A stretch of 64,000 nt of DNA from contig JAHHTZ010000001.1 in NCBI GenBank assembly GCA_020024285.1, positions 62,001-126,000 on the forward strand. The letters are read 5' to 3'. Origin of the DNA: Oscillospiraceae bacterium. GTDB taxonomy: Bacteria; Bacillota; Clostridia; Oscillospirales; Ruminococcaceae. The notes under the pieces were generated by a model, which had not been told where the DNA came from, did not search any database, and saw only the letters and a program-made list of their open reading frames with translations. Position numbers and translations under genes: made by a program. This document shows, one piece after another, positions 16,749 through 25,643 of this stretch; position 1 is the first letter of the stretch, and every line of letters begins with the position of its first letter.

Positions 16749-16797
16749 AAAAGAGCAATACAAACCTTTCTCAAAGGATTTGTATTGCTCTTTTTAT
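16749..16797. terminator. Bidirectional terminator between asnS and helD
   Basis: AAAAGAGCAATACAAA (16749-16764) pairs with TTTGTATTGCTCTTTT (16779-16794), with T's on the plus side and A's on the left, so it can serve the convergent helD as well. Confidence 0.9.
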
Positions 16798-16804
16798 TTT
16801 GTAC

Positions 16805-19012
16805 TTATTCCGAAATCAGCGGACTGAGTGTACCGGTGTAGAATAACTCCAAACGATGCAGCGGACGAGTGGAACAAACGTACAATAGCTTTTTATCAAA
16901 ATTTGTATGATAATTTTCTGCGTTTGCTTCATCGATCATCACAGCATCGAACTCAAGCCCTTTCGCAAGATACAGAGGCAGGATGGATACTCCCGAAATG
17001 GTATTGCTGTGGTCAGAAATGACCTTGCACTCCACATAGGGTGCCAGCTTTTGCTGGAGCTGGTTTGCACGTTCCATCGTTTTGCAGATCACTGCAATGG
17101 AGGAAAAACCATCCTGCTTGCAGCTGTGGATCGAAGCGGCAAGCTGCTTCACCAAATCCTTCTGGGAAGAGGCGTTGTGAATCTGCGGCTGAGGACCGTG
17201 GCGGTCAAAGGATTCCACAGGGAATGGCGTTTCAAGGAACTGTTCCGAAAACTTGTTGATTTCCCAGGAGCAGCGAAAGCCCTTATTCATTGTCAAAAGG
17301 AGGGAGGAATCTCTTCCGAGTGCCTTTGCAGTCTCCTCATAGAAATGAGAAGACACTTCCTTTTCAATGGTTTGATTCACATCCCCAAGGATCGTAAAAC
17401 GAGCATTGGGGAACAGGGAAGCAAGAAGATGGAAATGGAGCGGATCATAGTCCTGCGCCTCATCTACGACAACCTGTCGAATGGCAGGGAATGAATTCCC
17501 GCTGAATCGGTTTTTGAGATAGAGCAGCGAGAGGGAAACACCATATCCCAAATGACCCTCCGACATCGCTTTTGCAGCGGCATTGACATATTCTTCCCAA
17601 TCGTCCGGCAGCTTCAGCCCGTCTGCCATCTGCAAAAACAGAGGTTTGTTTTTGAGAAGCTCAAGGAAGAGGCTGCTGTAATCTAAGGTCGTGAATTTTT
17701 GGATTTGATGCTTTAGCTCTGTGATTTCCTTGATGGACTTGTATCGTGCATAGGTGCGGTAATCATAACGGTGTTCGTTCGTCGGGCGATATAACGCAAC
17801 AAAATATTCAAGGCGCTTTTTCCGCTCCTGATGGATGGCATCCCAGATGCGGGACGATACCAGCTGCAAGGATTTTTCCGTTGGAAGTGTTCGGTTGCTG
17901 CTGTAAAGGAAGTCCCTCATCTCCTCCTTGGAAATAAGAACCTGATCATTATAACATAAATCCTCAAAGGGAATGTTTCCCTTCACATATTCATGATAGC
18001 GCTCAATGATCGAACAAAAAACAGGGGAGGTGAAAAAGGCAGCGCCGGAGCGGTGCTTGTGTTTTTCTTCCTCTGAAATAGGGGACGTGAGCAGCTCGAT
18101 GTAGTCGTTTTTGCTTTCAAGCGTTCCATCCCAGGAAAGGCTTTTATGAAAAATTTCTTCAAAGGTGATACTTTGAATCGATTCCTCCCCCAATTCCGGA
18201 AGCACATTGGCAATATAGCGTCCAAACAATGTATTGGGAGAGAGGACGATGATATTTTGGGCAGACAAGGTATCCTTTAACCCCTGATACATCAAATACG
18301 CGATGCGGTGAAGTGCAACGGATGTCTTTCCGCTTCCGGCGACACCCTGCACCATCAATACCTCGTGCGCAGTATCGCGAATGATTTCATCCTGCTCTCG
18401 TTGAATCGTTTCTACGATATTTTTCATTGTGGGAGAAGCGTTCTGAGAGAGAACATCCCGCAGGATCTCATCCTGAATATTGATGCTGGAATCAAAGAAA
18501 TATCGAAGCTCACCGTTCTTGATTTCATATTGGCGCTTTTTTGTTATTTCCCCGGAAATGATACCGGCAGGTGCAGAATACTGTGCAGCGCCCAATTCAT
18601 AGCGATAGAAAATGCTGGAGATCGGTGCACGCCAGTCATATACCAAAGTATCATAGCTTGCTTCGTCCGCAACAGAGTGAAGCCCGATGTATATTTTTTC
18701 ACAGGGATAACCTGTTTCCTTAAAATCCACGCGTGCAAAATACGGACTTTGCAGGGAATCGGCGTATTGCCTGATTCGATTTGCTGTGGCATATTGCGTG
18801 GATGCTTTCACCTGAATGGATTCCATATACTGATTGGCATCCAGATATTTTCCAAAGTGGGTGTTTTCCCGCCATTCTTTTTTTGCTTCGATCAGACTTT
18901 CGTCCTGTAGTTCGATCGATGCCTGCTCGTTTTTCAATGCCTGCGAAAGGACTTCCTTGGTCCTCTCCAAGTACTGGGATTCTTCCAGAAAATCCGGTGA
19001 ATTTTTATCCAT
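16805..19012 (-). CDS. helD: HelD-like UvrD/Rep superfamily ATPase
   Basis: 735 residues. It has a long N-terminal coiled-coil arm (about residues 8-60), DYDTLVYDWRAPISS-type HelD signatures near residue 125, Walker A GVAGSGKTSVALHR at 223-236 and Walker B VVVDEAQDYDPLHF. HelD binds RNA polymerase and removes it from DNA or nucleic acid after stalled transcription. The protein lacks the usual UvrD 2B region. I chose the ATG at 19012, eight bases after AAAGGAGG; the upstream TTG at 19018 is too close to that site. A palindrome overlaps its promoter. Confidence 0.88.
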   Translation of the reverse strand: MDKNSPDFLEESQYLERTKEVLSQALKNEQASIELQDESLIEAKKEWRENTHFGKYLDANQYMESIQVKASTQYATANRIRQYADSLQSPYFARVDFKETGYPCEKIYIGLHSVADEASYDTLVYDWRAPISSIFYRYELGAAQYSAPAGIISGEITKKRQYEIKNGELRYFFDSSINIQDEILRDVLSQNASPTMKNIVETIQREQDEIIRDTAHEVLMVQGVAGSGKTSVALHRIAYLMYQGLKDTLSAQNIIVLSPNTLFGRYIANVLPELGEESIQSITFEEIFHKSLSWDGTLESKNDYIELLTSPISEEEKHKHRSGAAFFTSPVFCSIIERYHEYVKGNIPFEDLCYNDQVLISKEEMRDFLYSSNRTLPTEKSLQLVSSRIWDAIHQERKKRLEYFVALYRPTNEHRYDYRTYARYKSIKEITELKHQIQKFTTLDYSSLFLELLKNKPLFLQMADGLKLPDDWEEYVNAAAKAMSEGHLGYGVSLSLLYLKNRFSGNSFPAIRQVVVDEAQDYDPLHFHLLASLFPNARFTILGDVNQTIEKEVSSHFYEETAKALGRDSSLLLTMNKGFRCSWEINKFSEQFLETPFPVESFDRHGPQPQIHNASSQKDLVKQLAASIHSCKQDGFSSIAVICKTMERANQLQQKLAPYVECKVISDHSNTISGVSILPLYLAKGLEFDAVMIDEANAENYHTNFDKKLLYVCSTRPLHRLELFYTGTLSPLISE

Positions 19013-19033
19013 TCCCAAGACCTCCTTTTAATA

Positions 19034-19062
19034 ATGTTTCATTATATCATAAAATGAAACAT
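19034..19062. promoter_or_regulatory. Inverted repeat over the helD promoter (candidate operator)
   Basis: ATGTTTCATT (19034-19043) and AATGAAACAT (19053-19062) form a perfect 10-bp inverted repeat with a 9-base spacer. On the minus strand the spacer and inner arms include a TATAAT -10, with TTCAAT 17 bases upstream as -35. The repeat is AT-rich and lacks a terminator T run at a useful place, so an operator is more likely than a terminator. Confidence 0.6.
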
Positions 19063-19092
19063 CATTGAAGCAATTTGAACATTCTTTCTATA

Positions 19093-19132
19093 AAAATACC
19101 CTTTCCTGCTTCTTGCAAGGAAAGGGTATTTT
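19093..19132 (-). terminator. Terminator after eutH
   Basis: AAAATACCCTTTCCT (19093-19107) and AGGAAAGGGTATTTT (19118-19132) form a 15-bp stem immediately after the eutH stop. T's are present on the minus-strand side. Confidence 0.85.
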
Positions 19133-19135
19133 GCA

Positions 19136-20206
19136 TTATTCTTCGACGGGAGGGCAAAAGAACGATACGATCGCGATAGAGATGATCCCTCCAAGGATCT
19201 TTGCAGCCATATACGCTAAGATGCTTCCATTTTCCATCGCTGCAACAAATGCTAACTGCCCGCCCAGAAAATAGGAGCCGGTAACAGCGGCAGCAGCATT
19301 CATCATCTGCCCTCGCTTATCCATTTTATCGAAAATGGAAAGCATGGAAATACTGGTAACGCAGTTGAGGAGAAGTCCGATGATTGCAAATTCATTTATT
19401 TTGAGCTTGTGGGCAAAAAACAGAATTTGATTCATAAAATAGCGCAGGATCAATTTTGAAAATACAAAGGAACCACAAACGATGGTGCAGATTTTTAAGA
19501 CGATCAGCAAAATTTCGTGAATGGAAGAAATATCGAACAGGATGGTTTCTCCGCGATAAATTTCAAAGATGATCAGTCCAAACAAAAGACAGCTTAAGAT
19601 TTGGATGAAGGTACCCAAACCGGAAAAAATGCGAATGGTCAAGGACTTTGCTTTGATGATAGAAACGCACAGAAGCGTACAGATCACAATGATCGGCAGG
19701 AGATTCTTCCAAAGAAGAGCAGATGGCATCCTCATCACCAGCGCACCGAAAAAGAGAGCGAAGGGAATGCTGATGATTCCATACACAAATCCATGCATCA
19801 AAGTGGACAGGTTTTCCTTGCTTGTACTGCCGATTGCAACCGGCAGGGTGAACGAAATCGTTGTTCCAAGCATGGAGGAGAGCAGGATGCCGGAAAAAAC
19901 GACCACAGAATGCTGTGCAGAGATCTGAGAAGAAATCGTATAGGCACCCATATCTGTGGCAAGAACACTTGATGTAATGATGGAAAGGTCAAAGGGCAGA
20001 TTCAGATGATGTGTTTCCAGCCACCGGGAGAGGTGTTCTCCCAATAAAAGCGCAGCGCAGTAGATACCTCCCATGGAAAACGCCAGAGAACCCATAGTAG
20101 TCAGTCCCTTGTCCAGCTCTTCGGCGAGTCCCCATTTGTTGTTGCGAATTTTATCAAATAATCCAAGAAATGCAAAGAAAAGCAAAAAAGCAATGGGTGC
20201 ATTCAT
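19136..20206 (-). CDS. eutH: EutH-family transporter (ethanolamine utilization type)
   Basis: 356 residues with about ten hydrophobic segments. The region VLATDMGAYTISSQIS and ILLSSMLGTTISFTLPVAIG correspond to the EutH pattern (LANDMGGY and GPTIVFTIPVALG). EutH brings ethanolamine across the membrane at low pH in enteric bacteria. No other eut gene is in the window, so this is an orphan and its substrate is uncertain. It reads away from a HAD phosphatase lying upstream on the same strand. GAGGGATC precedes the ATG. Confidence 0.8.
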   Translation of the reverse strand: MNAPIAFLLFFAFLGLFDKIRNNKWGLAEELDKGLTTMGSLAFSMGGIYCAALLLGEHLSRWLETHHLNLPFDLSIITSSVLATDMGAYTISSQISAQHSVVVFSGILLSSMLGTTISFTLPVAIGSTSKENLSTLMHGFVYGIISIPFALFFGALVMRMPSALLWKNLLPIIVICTLLCVSIIKAKSLTIRIFSGLGTFIQILSCLLFGLIIFEIYRGETILFDISSIHEILLIVLKICTIVCGSFVFSKLILRYFMNQILFFAHKLKINEFAIIGLLLNCVTSISMLSIFDKMDKRGQMMNAAAAVTGSYFLGGQLAFVAAMENGSILAYMAAKILGGIISIAIVSFFCPPVEE

Positions 20207-20315
20207 AACAAAGATCCCTCACAAAATAAAATTGATAATCTACATATTACCATGATTGCGAAGAAAATCAAGACAATATTTCTATTTCATTGCATTAAAA
20301 TACGAAAAAAGGGAT

Positions 20316-20786
20316 CTATGTCCTCAAATCTGCCTGAATGCGTTTGGGGTAAAGCAGCAAAGAGAGCGCTTCTTCCATAGAACGGCAAAGGATATCCGCA
20401 TGGGGGAGGAGCGCTGCACACATCCCTTCCGCATCTAAGACAGCCACGCCCAGGGCACAGATTTCAAACATTTTTATATCGTTGAAGCCGTTCCCAAAAC
20501 AAACCGTTTGCGCAGCACCCAGCTCCTGCACGATCTGTTCTTTGAAGAGTGCAGCATTTTCCCGCGGAAAAGTTCTCCACGATATTCCAATGGATTCACA
20601 TTCTCTCTGAGCAGTGCCGTGAGTATCCGCAGTAACGACCGTGATGGGCAAAACCTCGTTGACCTTTTTGAGCAGAGCCTTCATTTCCTGCGGAATGGCT
20701 CCATCGACGGCAATCGTTCCGTTGTAATCCAAAACAGCATGACATAAGTGCAGGGTCTTTCGTCCGGGAATCGGGATATCAAGCAT
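20316..20786 (-). CDS. HAD-family phosphatase, soluble P-type-ATPase-like
   Basis: 156 residues. The first HAD motif is HAVLDYNGTIAVDG (residues 17-30), with Tyr between the two catalytic carboxylate positions, i.e. D-Y-N rather than D-x-D; this matches the small family called soluble P-type ATPase (COG4087). Motif II is TVVTADTHG and motif III/IV is CFGNGFNDIKMFE. The substrate is unknown. I chose the ATG at 20786, eight bases after AAAGGAGG. The gene precedes eutH on the same strand with a 109-base gap. Confidence 0.75.
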   Translation of the reverse strand: MLDIPIPGRKTLHLCHAVLDYNGTIAVDGAIPQEMKALLKKVNEVLPITVVTADTHGTAQRECESIGISWRTFPRENAALFKEQIVQELGAAQTVCFGNGFNDIKMFEICALGVAVLDAEGMCAALLPHADILCRSMEEALSLLLYPKRIQADLRT

Positions 20787-20972
20787 AATCGTCAAACCTC
20801 CTTTGATCGAGAGCAAAAATACATTCTAAAATCGATTTGATTCTATTATAACTCTAAAATTTCTTTCTGCAACAAAAGATGAAATAAATAACCAGTTGGC
20901 ATTGGGGGAACGTATCGTTTTTTGACGCTTTTGCAGAAATTTTGAAAAAGACGAAAAAATATGTAAATTTTA

Positions 20973-21001
20973 TTGTAATGAGAAAATAAAACAAGTATAA
21001 T
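20973..21001 (+). promoter_or_regulatory. Promoter of the DUF1846 gene
   Basis: TTGTAA at 20973-20978, 17 bases, TATAAT at 20996-21001. A start near 21008 leaves a leader of about 160 bases. The stretch from 20787 to 20972 holds nothing else that I can identify. Confidence 0.75.
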
Positions 21002-21007
21002 ATTGAA

Positions 21008-21169
21008 TTAGTTAAGTGATGAAAGTGAGCTACCGCTGATTGCAGCGAGGTGCCAACGGGAAAATTTTTTAAGACAGAGATTTTTTGCTGGCATCGTGTT
21101 CCGAAATTGGAGCCTGAGACCCTGCTGTCGGTGGTTATTTTATGTTTTAAAAGATACGGAGGCAATGCA
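21008..21169 (+). promoter_or_regulatory. Possibly structured 5' leader RNA of the DUF1846 gene
   Basis: The leader can close on itself. AGCTACCG (21028-21035) pairs with CGGTGGTT (21129-21136) over 8 bp. Inside lie a small hairpin (CTG/CAG, 21036-21045) and a second stem of CGA and TGCCA (21046-21055, 2-base bulge) with TGGCATCG (21089-21096). A weaker TCC/GGA hairpin follows. This multi-branched shape resembles a cis-regulatory RNA, but I do not recognise a known riboswitch or T-box consensus and there is no terminator in the leader. The pairing was found by eye. Confidence 0.4.
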
Positions 21170-22654
21170 ATGAGCAAAGTCGGCTTTGATAACGACAGTT
21201 ATTTGAAAATGCAGTCAGAACATATCCAGAAGCGAATCGCCCAATTCGACAACAAATTGTATCTGGAGTTTGGAGGAAAACTTTTTGACGACCTCCATGC
21301 TTCCCGAGTTCTTCCGGGGTTTGCGCCTGACAGCAAAATCAAAATGCTCATGCAGCTAAAGGATGATGCGGAAATCGTCATTGTGATCAGTGCATCGGAT
21401 ATTGAGCAGTCCAAAGTCCGTGGGGATTTGGGCATCACCTACGATCAGGACGTTCTGCGTTTGATCGATGCCTTTCGGGGCTTTGGGCTTTTTGTGGGAA
21501 GTGTTGTTATTACCCAGTATACGGCACAAAGTGTGGTAGATAATTTCAAGGAGCGTCTGGAGAGCCTTGGGGTAAAGGTGTACTGCCATTACCCAATCGA
21601 GGGATATCCGGGAAATGTTCCTCTGATCGTCAGCGATGAAGGATACGGAAAAAATGAGTACATCGAAACAACACATCCTCTTGTTGTTGTTACCGCTCCC
21701 GGTCCGGGAAGCGGGAAAATGGCAACCTGCCTCTCTCAGCTCTACCACGAATACAAACGCGGAGTGAAAGCCGGTTATGCGAAGTTTGAAACATTCCCGA
21801 TTTGGAACCTGTCACTCAGTCATCCGGTAAACCTCGCATACGAAGCTGCAACTGCAGACCTCAACGATGTAAATATGATCGATCCGTTTCACTTGGAGGC
21901 TTATGGGGAAACAACAGTAAACTACAATCGTGATGTAGAAGTGTTCCCTGTACTCAACGCGATTTTTGAAAAAATAGCAGGCGAGAGCCCCTATAAATCT
22001 CCAACGGATATGGGAGTCAATATGGTCGGAAACTGCATCATTGACGACGAGGTCTGCCGGGAAGCCTCCCGGCAGGAAATTGTCCGCCGGTATTATCAAT
22101 CCCTTGTTGATCTGCGTCAGGGTATGGGAAAAAGTGAAACAGTCTATAAGATCCAGCTGCTGATGAAAAAGGCTGGCATCGATACACAGATCCGAAAAGT
22201 GGTTGAGCCGGCATTGGAGCGGGCGGAGCAAACCGGACTTCCGGCAGCAGCCATCGAGCTGTCTGACGGACGGATCGTCACCGGAAAAACTTCATCCCTG
22301 CTGGGTGCATCGGCGGCAGCACTCCTGAATGCATTGAAAGCACTGGGAGGGATCAGAAAGGAAATGCACCTGATTTCTCCAATCGTTATCGAACCGATCC
22401 AAGACCTCAAGACACAGCATCTGGGAAACAACAACCCCCGCCTTCACACAGATGAAATCCTTGTTGCTCTTGCAATCAGCGCTGCAACAAATCCAACCGC
22501 AGAGCTTGCTATGCAGCAGCTGGAGAAACTCAAAGGATGTCAGGCACACTCCTCCGTTATTCTTTCACAGGTGGATAATACAACCTATAAAAAGCTCGGA
22601 ATCCAGCTGACCTGTGAACCAAAATACCAGACAAAGAAGCTGTTTCATCGTTAA
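21170..22654 (+). CDS. DUF1846 domain-containing protein
   Basis: 494 residues, full length for DUF1846. The N-terminus MSKVGFDNDSYLKMQSEHIQ and blocks such as VVVTAPGPGSGKMATCLSQL and VNMVGNCIIDDEVCREASRQ are highly typical. The GPGSGK stretch resembles a nucleotide-binding loop. Family members are cytosolic, and the biochemical role is not established. I chose the ATG at 21170 after CGGAGG, because upstream in-frame codons fall inside the leader. It is a single-gene unit with its own promoter and terminator. Confidence 0.9.
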   Translation: MSKVGFDNDSYLKMQSEHIQKRIAQFDNKLYLEFGGKLFDDLHASRVLPGFAPDSKIKMLMQLKDDAEIVIVISASDIEQSKVRGDLGITYDQDVLRLIDAFRGFGLFVGSVVITQYTAQSVVDNFKERLESLGVKVYCHYPIEGYPGNVPLIVSDEGYGKNEYIETTHPLVVVTAPGPGSGKMATCLSQLYHEYKRGVKAGYAKFETFPIWNLSLSHPVNLAYEAATADLNDVNMIDPFHLEAYGETTVNYNRDVEVFPVLNAIFEKIAGESPYKSPTDMGVNMVGNCIIDDEVCREASRQEIVRRYYQSLVDLRQGMGKSETVYKIQLLMKKAGIDTQIRKVVEPALERAEQTGLPAAAIELSDGRIVTGKTSSLLGASAAALLNALKALGGIRKEMHLISPIVIEPIQDLKTQHLGNNNPRLHTDEILVALAISAATNPTAELAMQQLEKLKGCQAHSSVILSQVDNTTYKKLGIQLTCEPKYQTKKLFHR

Positions 22655-22672
22655 CAGCGCAATATGAATTTG

Positions 22673-22715
22673 ATGCCTCCGATTTTGCCATAGGTGCTGT
22701 CGGAGGTATTTTTAT
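22673..22715 (+). terminator. Terminator after the DUF1846 gene
   Basis: ATGCCTCCGA (22673-22682) pairs with TCGGAGGTAT (22700-22709), then T's. Confidence 0.8.
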
Positions 22716-22721
22716 CTTTAT

Positions 22722-22751
22722 GATATAAAAGAAGGTGCTCTCCCATAATAT
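22722..22751 (+). promoter_or_regulatory. Sigma-E-like promoter of yunB
   Basis: GATATAA at 22722-22728, 15 bases, and CATAATAT at 22744-22751 resemble the mother-cell sigma-E boxes (-35 KMATATT, -10 CATACAHT), while no sigma-A pair is visible. This fits the sporulation role of the gene. Confidence 0.5.
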
Positions 22752-22786
22752 GGAAGGAAAGAGTAAAACAGAACGGGGGAGATCAT

Positions 22787-23455
22787 ATGCGGCACTGGAA
22801 ACGACAAATGGGGACACGGGTCAACTGGCGCTTTCGTACCGCGGTCATCCTTTTGATAGCTTTGATTCTCCTTGTCCTGCTGGATGGTAAGATTCGACCG
22901 ATCATCCGCACCTCAGCTGCATTTCAAGCCAACATCTATGCTGCGCAGCTGATGAACGAGGCTGTTTCAAAGGAGCTGGAGCATGTTCCGGAATCCTCGA
23001 TCGTAACGCTCATCCGGGATGAAAACGAGAATATTACCTCAGTATCCCTCAACGTTCTTCAGGTCAACGCAATCAAAACCGGGATCAGCAGACGTATTTT
23101 AGATGAGCTCAACTCCATCGACAACCAGATCGTGGAGGTTCCGTTGGGAACGCTGCTTGGCAGCGAGCTTTTTTCCGGACGCGGACCGATGATCCCGATC
23201 AGACTCTCCCCAATGGGTGTTGCCGATGTTCAGATCAAAAATAAAATCGAGCAGGCAGGCATCAATCAGGTTTTACACGAAGTGATCCTGACCGTGGAGG
23301 TCAAGGTATCGGCAATCCTTCCCGGATATTCCTCCAATGCTGTTACAAAAAGCGATTTTCTCATTGCGCAAACAGTGATCGTAGGGGATGTTCCAAACTG
23401 GTTTACACAATACGGTAAAAGTAATTTTGCTGCAGATTCGAATGCGAAATTATAA
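22787..23455 (+). CDS. yunB: Sporulation protein YunB
   Basis: 222 residues with one N-terminal membrane anchor (about residues 20-37, TAVILLIALILLVLL). Typical YunB blocks follow: IRTSAAFQANIYAAQLMNEA, ITSVSLNVLQVNAIK, VPLGTLLGSELFSGRGP and PMGVADVQIKN. In Bacillus the gene is expressed in the mother cell and is required for spore envelope maturation, acting at the forespore surface. Its presence supports an endospore-forming host. GGGGGAG precedes the ATG. Confidence 0.9.
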   Translation: MRHWKRQMGTRVNWRFRTAVILLIALILLVLLDGKIRPIIRTSAAFQANIYAAQLMNEAVSKELEHVPESSIVTLIRDENENITSVSLNVLQVNAIKTGISRRILDELNSIDNQIVEVPLGTLLGSELFSGRGPMIPIRLSPMGVADVQIKNKIEQAGINQVLHEVILTVEVKVSAILPGYSSNAVTKSDFLIAQTVIVGDVPNWFTQYGKSNFAADSNAKL

Positions 23456-23551
23456 TGACATTTTGGGAAAACTATGTTACACTGAAAAAACATAGGATAA
23501 GTTGAATCTATCATGTTAAAATATCAAGGAATTTGAAGGGATGTGTTTTTA

Positions 23552-25528
23552 GTGGACTTTCTCGATGCAAAAAAAACAGCGGAGGATTTGAGAGAGAAAT
23601 TAGAAAAATACAGCTACCAATATTATGTCCTCAACGAATCGGAAGTGTCGGATTATGAATTTGACCGGATGATGCATCAGCTCATCGATTTGGAGAAGGA
23701 ATTTCCGGAGCTTCTGACACCGGATTCGATCACACACCGCGTAGGGGGTCTGGCAGAAAATTCATTTGCCCCGGTGGAACATCGAGTTCAGATGGGATCG
23801 CTTCAGGACGTATTTTCAGAAGATGAGGTTCGGGATTTTGACCGCAAGGTTCGGGAGGAAATCGCAAACCCTGTCTATATCGTTGAGCCTAAAATCGATG
23901 GACTGTCTGTTTCGCTGGAGTATCGGGATGGCGTTATGGTGCGCGGCTCCACACGAGGGGATGGCTTTGTGGGTGAGGATGTCACTGCAAATTTAAAAAC
24001 GATTCAAAGCATCCCGCTCAAATTGACAGAAAATGTGCCGTTCATCGAAGTACGCGGAGAAGTATACATGCCTATAAAGAGCTTTGAGAAGCTTGTGGAG
24101 CAGCAGGAACTGGCAGAGGAAAAACCGTTCAAAAATCCAAGAAATGCGGCAGCGGGGTCTCTCCGTCAAAAAAATCCGAAAATCACGGCACAGCGCGGAT
24201 TGGATATTTTTGTTTTTAACCTTCAGCAGCTGGAGGACAGGGAATTGGAAGGGCATAAGGAATCCCTTGATTATATGAAATCACTGGGCTTTCATGTGAT
24301 CCCATCCTATAAGGCGGTTACAACGATCGACGAAGTGATCGAAGAAATTCGACGCATCGGGGACAGCCGCGGTAAGTTTGGCTATGACATTGACGGAGCG
24401 GTCGTCAAGGTAGATAATTTTGACCAGCGCGAGCTCCTTGGCTCAACGGCAAAATTCCCGAAGTGGGCAGTTGCATACAAATATCCTCCGGAGGAAAAGA
24501 TCACCCGCCTGTTGGATATTGAAGTTCAGGTTGGACGAACCGGTGTTCTTACTCCTACTGCGGTTTTTGAACCGGTTCAGCTGGCAGGTACCACGGTGTC
24601 CCGCGCCGTTTTGCACAATCAGGACTTTATTTCAGAAAAAGAGATTGCCATCGGGGACGACATCATTGTGCGCAAGGCAGGGGAGATCATCCCGGAGGTT
24701 GTGGCTGTTTCATCACACAATGGAGCCCAAACCTTCGTCCTTCCAAAGGTTTGTCCGTCCTGCGGTGCAGAGGTGGTGCGCGAGGAAGGGGAGGCGGCGG
24801 TCCGCTGTCCGAATATCCAGTGCCCCGCACAGCTGCGGCGCAACCTGATTCATTTTGCTTCACGCAACGCAATGGATATCGATGGATTGGGTCCGGCGAT
24901 CCTCGACAATCTTCTGACACAAAATCTGATACATTCCCCGGCGGATCTTTATCGCCTTTCTTTAGATGATGTTGCAAATCTGGAGCGCATGGGCAAAAAG
25001 AGCGCAGAAAATCTGCTCAAATCCATCGAGAAATCCAAAGGGAATGATTTATCCAAGCTGGTTTTTGCGCTTGGAATCCCCGGTATCGGAGAAAAAGCGG
25101 CTGTGCTGCTTGCAAAGAAATTTGAAACGATGGATCAGCTGATGCAGGCTCCCGCAGAAGAAATCGAAACAATAGAGGGCTTTGGCTCTATCATGGCAAA
25201 GAATGTGGAAACGTTCTTCCAAATGGATGGAAACCGAGAGCAGATCGAGCGCCTAAAAGAAGATAATTTAAATATGAATTGTCTGATTGAAAAAGCAGGG
25301 GATCTCTTTGCAGGAAAGACATTTGTCCTGACGGGGACGCTCCCTACCCTCAAGCGTTCTCAGGCACAGGCAATGATCGAAAAAGAAGGCGGAAAGGTCT
25401 CCGGGTCTGTTTCCAAGAAAACCTCCTATGTAGTGGCAGGGGAAGAAGCCGGCTCCAAGCTGACAAAAGCGCAGGAATTGAATGTCCCTGTCCTGAGCGA
25501 GGAAGAGTTTCTGAAAATGCTTTCATAA
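23552..25528 (+). CDS. ligA: NAD-dependent DNA ligase
   Basis: 658 residues. It seals nicks in replication and repair using NAD. The adenylated lysine is K114 in EPKIDGLSV. The domains follow the standard order: Ia, adenylation, OB-fold, four-Cys zinc finger (CPSCGAEVV, then RCPNIQCPAQL), helix-hairpin-helix region (residues about 440-570) and a C-terminal BRCT domain beginning near LFAGKTFVLTGTL. I chose the GTG at 23552, about ten bases after AAGGGA; another GTG at 23543 lies too close to that site. Confidence 0.95.
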   Translation: MDFLDAKKTAEDLREKLEKYSYQYYVLNESEVSDYEFDRMMHQLIDLEKEFPELLTPDSITHRVGGLAENSFAPVEHRVQMGSLQDVFSEDEVRDFDRKVREEIANPVYIVEPKIDGLSVSLEYRDGVMVRGSTRGDGFVGEDVTANLKTIQSIPLKLTENVPFIEVRGEVYMPIKSFEKLVEQQELAEEKPFKNPRNAAAGSLRQKNPKITAQRGLDIFVFNLQQLEDRELEGHKESLDYMKSLGFHVIPSYKAVTTIDEVIEEIRRIGDSRGKFGYDIDGAVVKVDNFDQRELLGSTAKFPKWAVAYKYPPEEKITRLLDIEVQVGRTGVLTPTAVFEPVQLAGTTVSRAVLHNQDFISEKEIAIGDDIIVRKAGEIIPEVVAVSSHNGAQTFVLPKVCPSCGAEVVREEGEAAVRCPNIQCPAQLRRNLIHFASRNAMDIDGLGPAILDNLLTQNLIHSPADLYRLSLDDVANLERMGKKSAENLLKSIEKSKGNDLSKLVFALGIPGIGEKAAVLLAKKFETMDQLMQAPAEEIETIEGFGSIMAKNVETFFQMDGNREQIERLKEDNLNMNCLIEKAGDLFAGKTFVLTGTLPTLKRSQAQAMIEKEGGKVSGSVSKKTSYVVAGEEAGSKLTKAQELNVPVLSEEEFLKMLS

Positions 25529-25643
25529 GCAAAGAAATTGTTCTATTTTTTTCAATGATGCAATAATCATTTCGCTTTGGCACACAATAATAATGTTCTA
25601 TTGCATAAATAGAATCAGCAAAAACGAAATGAGGTTATGTCAG

